Program-made: the position numbers and the translations under genes
NCBI RefSeq assembly: GCF_007954625.1
Contig: NZ_CP042420.1
Span: 1 to 64,000, forward strand
Length of the DNA stretch: 64,000 nt
Direction: 5' to 3'
DNA from: Leuconostoc lactis
GTDB lineage: Bacteria > Bacillota > Bacilli > Lactobacillales > Lactobacillaceae
Shown: positions 58,471 through 64,000 of the stretch, in pieces
How positions within the stretch are numbered: the first letter of the stretch is position 1
Layout: each line of letters opens with the position of its first letter
The notes under the pieces: model-generated
The model's database searches: none
Seen by the model: the letters and a program-made list of their open reading frames with translations, nothing else
What the model was told of the DNA's origin: nothing

Positions 58471-58487
58471 ACCTATTTTTTAGGTTT
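58400..58487. repeat. Right copy of the toxin-module 3' repeat
   Basis: Intact counterpart of 56377-56461, covering the 3' half of the antisense RNA, the bidirectional terminator and the last toxin codons. Confidence 0.75.
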
Positions 58488-58574
58488 CTTAATCACATCT
58501 ATCAGTTCTACAGTAGCCGTAGCTAGTAGTACCAACTTCGTGATTAACACAATTACCGTGACCAAAGTGGCCAT
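58473..58574 (-). CDS. Holin-like/type I toxin peptide, 33 residues
   Basis: Starts MATLVTVIVLITKLVLLATA and ends with the charged tail ELIDVIKKPKK. One membrane helix plus a lysine-rich C-terminus is the plan of Fst, TxpA and putative holin-like toxins. Shine-Dalgarno GAGAGGA lies 11 bases before the ATG and overlaps the end of a leader frame. Immediately downstream is a bidirectional terminator shared with an antisense transcript. Family membership is from pattern, not a search. Confidence 0.7.
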   Translation of the reverse strand: MATLVTVIVLITKLVLLATATVELIDVIKKPKK

Positions 58575-58582
58575 GTTGGGTA

Positions 58583-58615
58583 TTATCCTCTCTTATAGCT
58601 TGAGGTTAAACGCAT
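58583..58615 (-). CDS. Ten-codon leader frame before the toxin
   Basis: AGGGGGTG seven bases before ATG 58615 is the best Shine-Dalgarno of the region, yet the frame (MRLTSSYKRG) stops at 58583, nine bases before the toxin ATG and across the toxin Shine-Dalgarno. Translation of the leader could therefore open or occlude the toxin site, as mok does for hok. Confidence 0.5.
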   Translation of the reverse strand: MRLTSSYKRG

Positions 58616-58669
58616 ATACATCACCCCCTGCTATTGGACTCACCAACGCCCTAACTTGCTTGCCTCATG

Positions 58670-58678
58670 ATTGTAGCA
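58670..58678 (-). promoter_or_regulatory. Toxin promoter (extended -10)
   Basis: TG-C-TACAAT on the minus strand; the start would lie near 58663, giving a leader of about 48 bases before the leader frame. The -35 position (ACGCAT) falls in a perfect palindrome. Confidence 0.5.
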
Positions 58679-58692
58679 TAGTAAAATTTACC

Positions 58693-58717
58693 ATGCGTTG
58701 ACAGACTGTCAACGCAT
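58693..58717. other. 25-base perfect palindrome upstream of the toxin gene
   Basis: Arms ATGCGTTGACAG / CTGTCAACGCAT around a single base. It lies four bases after the stop of the next minus-strand gene and over the toxin -35 region. No T-run, so either a weak terminator or a protein-binding site. Confidence 0.6.
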
Positions 58718-58720
58718 AAC

Positions 58721-59152
58721 TCACTGACTGCTGACCTTCCGACCAACATCTTGGGTTGATTGGCTGACATATCGCTGAATTTCATCCGGTGTTAATTGAT
58801 GATTTTGACCGGTCTCAACATTTCTAAATAGCCAAACCCCGTCCACCTGCATCAAATAAACTGGATTTGCGTTAGTATCTCGTCCAACTTGATTTGCTGG
58901 CGTACTTGCGGCAACACTTTCTCCAGAAGTCGCTGGCACTTTATCAGGTCGTTTTTCTTTGCCATACAGACCCGTCACTGCTGCATTTTCACTGGCTACC
59001 CGCTGACTCAGCGCTTGCGTCGCTTTTTTCGTTGTCGCAGTCTGATACATCGCTGGCACTGATACGCACAACAAAATACCAATCGCCAAAACAGCCATTA
59101 GCAGGTATCTCGTCTTAAAGTTCTTTCTTGCCATTTTGGTATTTTTCATCAT
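58721..59152 (-). CDS. Single-pass anchored extracellular protein, unknown
   Basis: 143 residues; ATG 59152 or the next codon. Basic N-terminus, one membrane helix (about 14-34, YLLMAVLAIGILLCVSVPAM), then a polar Thr/Ser/Pro-rich segment and a C-terminal piece (PVYLMQVDGVWLFRNVETGQNHQLTPDEIQRYV). N-in, C-out topology is predicted. No family recognised. Confidence 0.7.
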   Translation of the reverse strand: MMKNTKMARKNFKTRYLLMAVLAIGILLCVSVPAMYQTATTKKATQALSQRVASENAAVTGLYGKEKRPDKVPATSGESVAASTPANQVGRDTNANPVYLMQVDGVWLFRNVETGQNHQLTPDEIQRYVSQSTQDVGRKVSSQ

Positions 59153-59254
59153 TTTTTACCCGTAGCTGATTCGAAACACGTGTACACCAAAATATGGTGA
59201 TAAGATTATGGTTCATCTTATCATTGTGCATTTAGAATGGCAAAGATAACGACT

Positions 59255-59286
59255 AAAAAAGCAACCACGTTTGTGGTTGCTTTTTT
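59255..59286 (-). terminator. apt terminator
   Basis: Stem GCAACCAC / GTGGTTGC with flanking A- and T-runs; overlaps the apt stop codon. Confidence 0.92.
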
Positions 59287-59815
59287 AGTAAGTCATCAAG
59301 GCCAAAAATGGCACATCCCCAGAAGCCATGATCTTTTCACGACCATGCAATTCAGTGAGCTCAATAATGAAGGCAACGCCCGCCACAACACCGCCGAGCT
59401 TTTCAATAATCTCGCGAGTTGCATTGATTGTGCCACCTGTGGCTAACAAATCGTCCACAATTAAGACACGTTGTCCAGGTTGAATGGCATCCTTGTGAAT
59501 TTCTAACACATTTTCCTTGCCATATTCAAGTGAATATGACGCACTAACCGCTTCACGAGGCAACTTGCCTCCCTTACGTGCTGGCACAAAGCCAACGTTC
59601 AAAGCGTAAGCCAATGGTGAGCCGACAATAAAACCACGTGATTCAGGTCCGGCAATCAAGTCCACATTCAAATCCTTTGCAAATGCAGCAATGGCATCAA
59701 TAGCTTGATGATAAGCCACACCATTGCCCATTAAAGGCGAAATGTCTCGAAAACTCACGCCTGGTTCAGGAAAGTTTTCTACGGTGGCAACATAATTGTG
59801 TAAATCTACTGTCAT
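59285..59815 (-). CDS. apt: Adenine phosphoribosyltransferase
   Basis: Salvages adenine to AMP with PRPP. 176 residues. PRPP-binding loop [18 protein letters not shown]-terminal [15 protein letters not shown], and [17 protein letters not shown]. Weak Shine-Dalgarno AGAG. Downstream of recJ on the same strand, a common pairing in Firmicutes. Confidence 0.96.
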   Translation of the reverse strand: MTVDLHNYVATVENFPEPGVSFRDISPLMGNGVAYHQAIDAIAAFAKDLNVDLIAGPESRGFIVGSPLAYALNVGFVPARKGGKLPREAVSASYSLEYGKENVLEIHKDAIQPGQRVLIVDDLLATGGTINATREIIEKLGGVVAGVAFIIELTELHGREKIMASGDVPFLALMTY

Positions 59816-59872
59816 ATTTTTTCTCTGAGTGCGTTCAGCTTGTACGAACGTACCCTGCTTTCTCTTTACTTT

Positions 59873-61834
59873 TTAACGATTGGCCAAAAATTTTTGATAA
59901 GTCACTGATGTCGTCAATGACTTTTGTGGGGCATTTGGAATAATTTTAACATAGCCGTCCACAATCCGAACAAATCCCAGCTCAATAAAGACTTGAATCA
60001 TAATATTGAGGTCTTTGGGACTGATCTGGAGTTGCTTAGCGATTTTATCCAAGTTTTGCCCAAAATTTAAGTCTTGATGGGCATAAATAAACTTATAAAC
60101 CTGCGCAAAAAATTGCTTATGCGCCGTGTTTTCCACTGGTTCCGGTAAGGCCACATCTGCCAGTAACAACTGCAATTTCGCTTGCCCGCGGAAATAATTC
60201 AAGCCCAAAGTGGCGGCAAACGACACCCCAGCCGGTTGTTGCACAATGCGCGTCCAATCTGGATGATTAAAGCCGACCGCTTCAATTTGATTCGCCAGCG
60301 TTAACTTGACATGTTGTTGGGTTGCCCCCATCGTCATCGCTTTTTCAATTTTAGGTGTTTGGAAACCAAAGACTGGTTCCGGATTGTCCGTCCCAAAAGG
60401 TTCCATTAATTTTAATGCATCGTAAAGCATTGGGTCCAGTTGGTTAACGGGCAACATCATGTTCACTGCGACTTGTTTTTCAGGTATCACTAAGGCTGGT
60501 AAGCTTGCTAACCGCTCCCGCAGAATAGCTAAGTTTTCTGGAGAAATGCCTAAGCCAAGCGCACTGGCATGACCACCAAACGTATCATACAAATCACGGT
60601 ACTGACCCATGAGCGTGTACAAATCAAAATCGCCATACGTTCGGCCAGAGCCTTTATACGACCCATCGACTAGACTCAAGACAATCACTGGCTTGTGGAT
60701 CAACTCAACGAGACGACTCGCTACAATTCCCAAAATACCTTGATGCCAATCATCGCCAACCACAATTAAAACTTGATCGTTGGCATGGGTGTCCGACAAC
60801 GCCAATTGCTTGGCTGCGCCAAATACTTCTTCAACGATTTCTTGACGTTGCGCGTTAATAGCTTCCACTTGCGTTGCCAATGCCGTCGCATCATCTGGTG
60901 ATTGCGTCAGTAGCAAATCCAATGCTAACTGCGCATCCCCCAACCGACCGACAGCATTCAACCGTGGTGCAAGCTTAAAGCCAACCGTTTCAGAAATAAT
61001 CGGTTGTTCGGGCAGCTGACCCGCACTTTTCAATAAGGCGGCAATCCCTGGGCGGGGACTTTCCGCCATTTGCTTCAGTCCCCAAGAGACCAACGTCCGA
61101 TTTTCATCCGTTAGTGATACCATATCGGCAATTTCACCTAACGCGACCAAATCAAGCATTTCTGTTGGCAATTCGCTTTTATCTTGTACCTGTTCCCCGT
61201 CAGTTAACAGCGCCTGGGCGAGTTTAAACGCGACCCCGACACCTGACAAATCGGCAAAGGGATAGTCCCCTTCGGGATGTCTTGGATGTACAATGGCATA
61301 AGCATCAGGTAACGTTGGTCCCAGTTCATGGTGGTCAGTGATGATGACATCCACGCCTTGACTCATGGCATAAGCGACCGCTTCGTGGCCACTTACCCCA
61401 TTATCAACCGTCACAATAACTTGGGCGCCATCTGCAATCAAACGTTGATATGCCGCCAAGTTTGGGCCGTAGCCATCTTGGAAACGATTAGGAATATAGG
61501 CAGTCACGTCGGCACCAAGCACTTGCAAGGATTCGAGCATTACTGCCGTACTCGTCACCCCATCCAAATCGTAATCACCATAAACGACGATTTTCTCCCC
61601 TTCAAAGGCGGCTGTCATCAACCGTTCCAATGCTTTGTCTAAATCATGTAATTGCATCGGATCGTGTAGTTGATCAACACTGGGTTGGAGGTAGGCAAAC
61701 GCTGCTTCTGGTGTCGTGTACCCTTTTTGCGCCACAATCGTGGCCGTCAACTGGGCAATATTTAGTTGTGACGTGAGCTGGCGGACAGTTTTTTCCGCTG
61801 GCTGGGGCAGCAAACGCCAATTATTTTGACTCAT
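59873..61834 (-). CDS. recJ: Single-stranded-DNA exonuclease RecJ
   Basis: 5'-3' exonuclease of recombination and repair. 653 residues. DHH motifs: VVYGDYDLDGVTSTAVM, VTVDNGVSGHE, VIITDHHELGP, ADLSGVGVAFKLAQAL and NAVGRLGDA; DHHA1 part GGHASALGLGISPENL, OB domain, and a C-terminal winged-helix-like piece (LQISPKDLNIMIQVFIELGFVRI). Shorter than Bacillus RecJ. Shine-Dalgarno AAGAAGG. Confidence 0.94.
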   Translation of the reverse strand: MSQNNWRLLPQPAEKTVRQLTSQLNIAQLTATIVAQKGYTTPEAAFAYLQPSVDQLHDPMQLHDLDKALERLMTAAFEGEKIVVYGDYDLDGVTSTAVMLESLQVLGADVTAYIPNRFQDGYGPNLAAYQRLIADGAQVIVTVDNGVSGHEAVAYAMSQGVDVIITDHHELGPTLPDAYAIVHPRHPEGDYPFADLSGVGVAFKLAQALLTDGEQVQDKSELPTEMLDLVALGEIADMVSLTDENRTLVSWGLKQMAESPRPGIAALLKSAGQLPEQPIISETVGFKLAPRLNAVGRLGDAQLALDLLLTQSPDDATALATQVEAINAQRQEIVEEVFGAAKQLALSDTHANDQVLIVVGDDWHQGILGIVASRLVELIHKPVIVLSLVDGSYKGSGRTYGDFDLYTLMGQYRDLYDTFGGHASALGLGISPENLAILRERLASLPALVIPEKQVAVNMMLPVNQLDPMLYDALKLMEPFGTDNPEPVFGFQTPKIEKAMTMGATQQHVKLTLANQIEAVGFNHPDWTRIVQQPAGVSFAATLGLNYFRGQAKLQLLLADVALPEPVENTAHKQFFAQVYKFIYAHQDLNFGQNLDKIAKQLQISPKDLNIMIQVFIELGFVRIVDGYVKIIPNAPQKSLTTSVTYQKFLANR

Positions 61835-61867
61835 TGTAACCTTCTTTAACTTATCGGCCGACGGCCT

Positions 61868-62812
61868 TTATTTGTCTTTTTTAAATGGCACATCAATGAC
61901 ATCTAAGTCTCTAGCAACCACCGTATTAGGGAAAATCTTGCGGACATCTGCCACTAATGTTTTCACCATTGGCCCAATATAACGTGCTGATAAATGCGTT
62001 AAAATCAGCTTATCAACATGTGCCCGTCGGGCAGTATTGGCGGCGTTGACACTCGTTGAGTGCGCGTGTGCGCGTGCAATTTTGGCTTCTTCATCACCGG
62101 CACCATAGGTACTTTCATGCACCAAAACATCCGCATTTAGCGCCAACGTTTCAATATTATCATTTGGTCGGGTATCCAAAATAAAGGTCACCACGCGGCC
62201 CTTTTGCGCCGCACCAATATAATCACGCCCATCCAGAATTCGCCCATCTGGTAAGGTTACCCGCTTACCCGCCTTCAATTGGCCAAAGACTGGGCCAGAT
62301 GGCACATTTTGTTCACGCAACTTTTCGACCAATAGTTCACCTGGATGGTCTTTTTCTTCAACACGAAAGCCCCAAGTATCAATCCGGTGACGCATCTTAG
62401 CCGCAATCACGCGGAAAGTCTTATCATCAAAAATAACCCCTTCGGTTAATTCAACGTAAACTAAGGGATAGGATAAGCGTGTTTCTGAAACCCGCAACGC
62501 CGTTTGCACGAAGTCTTTTATGCCTTTTGGCCCATAAATAGTGAGGGGTTCATGTTTATCCGCCCCTTGAAATGACCGTGAACTCAAAAAGCCAGGCAAA
62601 CCAAAAATGTGATCCCCATGCAAATGTGAAATAAAGATCTTTTCAACCTTGCGTGGCCGCAATGTTGTCTTGAGAATTTGATGTTGGGTGGCTTCCCCGA
62701 CGTCAAATAACCAAACGGCATTGCGCTCGTCAAGGAGGCGCAACGCAATGCTTGTCACATTTCTAAATTTTGATGGTTGACCAGAACCAGTGCCTAAAAA
62801 TTCAAGTTGCAT
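61868..62812 (-). CDS. rnz: Ribonuclease Z
   Basis: Endonuclease that trims tRNA 3' ends. 314 residues. [21 protein letters not shown] start, zinc motif [22 protein letters not shown] exosite, [10 protein letters not shown] and LTHLSARY. The start is fixed by homology but has no near Shine-Dalgarno; a 14-codon minicistron with an ideal one ends one base before. Confidence 0.95.
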   Translation of the reverse strand: MQLEFLGTGSGQPSKFRNVTSIALRLLDERNAVWLFDVGEATQHQILKTTLRPRKVEKIFISHLHGDHIFGLPGFLSSRSFQGADKHEPLTIYGPKGIKDFVQTALRVSETRLSYPLVYVELTEGVIFDDKTFRVIAAKMRHRIDTWGFRVEEKDHPGELLVEKLREQNVPSGPVFGQLKAGKRVTLPDGRILDGRDYIGAAQKGRVVTFILDTRPNDNIETLALNADVLVHESTYGAGDEEAKIARAHAHSTSVNAANTARRAHVDKLILTHLSARYIGPMVKTLVADVRKIFPNTVVARDLDVIDVPFKKDK

Positions 62813-62813
62813 G

Positions 62814-62858
62814 TTATCTTAAGCGTCCCGTCACACCGCTTAACGCTGTGGCTGGCAC
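62814..62858 (-). CDS. 14-codon minicistron coupled to rnz
   Basis: GAGGAG (62865-62870) with ideal spacing to GTG 62858; the frame reads [14 protein letters not shown] and its TAA is followed by C-ATG of rnz. Inside it TTAAGCG / CGCTTAA (62819-62843) can pair. It probably delivers ribosomes to rnz by termination-reinitiation; the peptide itself need not have a function. Confidence 0.5.
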   Translation of the reverse strand: MPATALSGVTGRLR

Positions 62859-62949
62859 GTTTTTCTCCTCATCAATTAGACGATCTTGTATCATCTATAA
62901 CTTAACTATTTTACCATATATCAACACTTGATAGCGATCCGAAGACAAA

Positions 62950-62973
62950 ATAAAAAAACAGCTCACGCTGTTT
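62950..62973 (-). terminator. msrA terminator overlapping its stop codon
   Basis: Stem AAACAGC / GCTGTTT, loop GTGA, long T-run on the minus strand. Confidence 0.88.
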
Positions 62974-63499
62974 ACTTGTCATCCCAATGGGTCTTTTGGA
63001 AAGCCACACGGCTCGCCATGACCATCGCTTCACGCGCTGGATCCTTCTTATAGAAGTCTTGATGGTATTCTTCGGCTTCATAAAACGGTTGTGCGTCTTC
63101 AATTGTCGTCACAATTGGCGCATCAAAGCGACCAGAGGCTGCTAATGCCGCTTTGGACTTTTCCGCAATGGCACGTTGTGTCTCATCAGCGACAAAAATC
63201 ACTGGCCGGTAATTGTCACCACGATCTTGGAACTGGCCCATGGCATCAGTGGGATCCGTTTGTTCCCAGTAAATTTCGACCAATTCGGCATACGATAACT
63301 GTTCTGGGTCAAACCAAATTTTCACGGCTTCCGTATGCCCCGTCGTGTGTGAACTCACTTCTTCGTAAGTCGGATTTTCTGTGTGGCCACCGGTATAACC
63401 AGAGCGTACTTTTTCAATGCCAGGCAATGAATCAAATGGTTGCACCATGCACCAAAAGCATCCGCCCGCAAAAATGGCTGTTTCCGTCGTCTTTGTCAT
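62972..63499 (-). CDS. msrA: Peptide methionine-S-sulfoxide reductase MsrA
   Basis: Repairs oxidised methionine. 175 residues. Catalytic motif [17 protein letters not shown], then [28 protein letters not shown] and [12 protein letters not shown]. Only the catalytic cysteine and its CxxC partner are in the motif; resolving cysteines are not seen at the C-terminus. Shine-Dalgarno AAGGAC. Confidence 0.95.
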   Translation of the reverse strand: MTKTTETAIFAGGCFWCMVQPFDSLPGIEKVRSGYTGGHTENPTYEEVSSHTTGHTEAVKIWFDPEQLSYAELVEIYWEQTDPTDAMGQFQDRGDNYRPVIFVADETQRAIAEKSKAALAASGRFDAPIVTTIEDAQPFYEAEEYHQDFYKKDPAREAMVMASRVAFQKTHWDDK

Positions 63500-63525
63500 G
63501 AGTTTGTCCTTATCTCGTTGCTAAA

Positions 63526-63554
63526 ATAAAAAAGAGAAACGTTCTTCGTCTCTC
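63526..63554 (-). terminator. Terminator after the ketopantoate reductase gene
   Basis: Eight-pair stem GAGAGACG / CGTTTCTC, then six T on the minus strand. Confidence 0.82.
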
Positions 63555-63574
63555 TCATCATACTATAATCAAAC

Positions 63575-64000
63575 TCAAATTTCAAAATTTTCTTTTTCTT
63601 TGGCTAACTTCGTGCGCACAATATCTTCCTTGGCGTGAATCAATCGTGTGACCAACGCGTTAAATGGTGTGGGAATACCCTCTTGTTGGCCAAGACGCGC
63701 AAAGTAGCCATTTAAAAAGTCAATTTCTGTTCGCTTACCATTTTGAATGTCTTGATACATGGATGGATAGTGATTACCCGCATTTTCCGGCTTCAATAAA
63801 CGACTCAAGTCCGCAATAATACCCGCCACATCGACTTTGACACCTTGTGAGGCGCCAACTTGCTTCATTTCATCTAAAATATTTAACGCCATATCCATGG
63901 CATTACCCGCCGTACCAAATTCAGCAATGTTGGCATCTAACAACACTGACAACGGATTCAAAACGGCATTGATACCGGCTTTATGCCAAATGGCTGTCAT
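63575..64000 (-). CDS. Ketopantoate reductase, C-terminal part (cut by window)
   Basis: 142 residues of the C-terminal helical domain: IWHKAGINAVLNPLSVLLDANIAEF with the catalytic Lys, and SMYQDIQNGKRTEIDFLNGYFARLGQQEGIPTPFN, typical of PanE/ApbA enzymes that reduce ketopantoate with NADPH for pantothenate. The NADPH-binding half lies beyond base 64000; the ATG at the edge is an internal Met. Confidence 0.88.
   Translation of the reverse strand: MTAIWHKAGINAVLNPLSVLLDANIAEFGTAGNAMDMALNILDEMKQVGASQGVKVDVAGIIADLSRLLKPENAGNHYPSMYQDIQNGKRTEIDFLNGYFARLGQQEGIPTPFNALVTRLIHAKEDIVRTKLAKEKENFEI

Noticed and set aside
58465..58701. Plus-strand 78-codon frame in the toxin region
   Set aside because: It is the complement of the toxin and its leader, has no Shine-Dalgarno, and the minus-strand reading has the ribosome sites and terminator.
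56358..58720. Insertion sequence around the ABC exporter
   Set aside because: The flanking repeats are direct and belong to a toxin module; there is no transposase and no terminal inverted repeat.
1..64000. tRNA, rRNA, CRISPR arrays, prophage genes
   Set aside because: I read both strands for cloverleaf ends, rRNA landmarks, regularly spaced repeats and phage functions and found none.

Overview
The window reads as chromosome of a low-to-mid GC Gram-positive lactic acid bacterium, most likely Weissella or a close relative in Lactobacillaceae. Grounds: RexA/RexB-type AddAB, a GlnR-glnA pair, a LytR-CpsA-Psr protein, a RelQ-NAD kinase-RluD operon, an L-box riboswitch on an acetylase-type lysine operon, and a cysteine-free L32. 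The genus call is from recall of gene content, not from a search. I saw no rRNA, tRNA, CRISPR array, transposase or prophage. Most genes are on the minus strand, in short operons separated by strong rho-independent terminators.

Layout. 1-3.1 kb: sucrose-type PTS transporter (cut by the left edge) divergent from its LacI-family repressor, with a cre-like site between. 3.1-9.8 kb: tautomerase, YitT membrane protein, glnR-glnA with a perfect GlnR box, polA, a Bax1-inhibitor-like protein. 9.9-14 kb: murC with an upstream 47-codon gene and ytpR, mtnN, a small membrane protein, nudF and a cold-shock gene. 14-15.6 kb: purine permease under a guanine riboswitch. 15.7-19.7 kb: a small cell-surface glycan group (priming transferase, DUF4422 protein, UDP-galactopyranose mutase, GlfT-like transferase). 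19.8-30 kb: map, glcK-yqgQ-rhomboid, addAB. 30-36.8 kb: Ntdp phosphatase, recX, then lysA-dapH-deacetylase-dapA-dapB under a lysine riboswitch. 36.8-39.1 kb: a helix-turn-helix protein, nicotinamide phosphoribosyltransferase (nadV) and a small unknown protein. 39.4-44.7 kb: a promoter-terminator unit that may be a small RNA, an anchored unknown protein, dedA, nucleoside deoxyribosyltransferase, rpmF, cutC, rqcH. 44.8-48.5 kb: argG-argH-argF. 48.6-53.4 kb: LCP protein, mgtE, relQ-nadK-rluD. 53.7-56.4 kb: YjbH-like protein, small membrane protein, methyltransferase-like protein, rarD. 56.4-58.7 kb: an ABC exporter between two copies of a repeat that belongs to a type I toxin-antitoxin-like module. 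58.7-64 kb: anchored unknown, apt, recJ, rnz, msrA, and the C-terminal half of a ketopantoate reductase cut by the right edge.

Three patterns cut across the window. (1) Six genes (mtnN, glcK, dedA, argH, rluD, rnz) have their good Shine-Dalgarno far upstream of the homology-supported start, with an inverted repeat and often a minicistron in the gap. (2) Four genes (csp, recX, rhomboid, cutC) have a -10 box exactly six bases before the ATG and no Shine-Dalgarno, which predicts leaderless mRNAs. (3) The toxin module at 58.3-58.7 kb is unannotated-size (33 codons), has a converging antisense transcript and a leader ORF, and a decayed copy of its 3' end lies on the other side of the ABC exporter.
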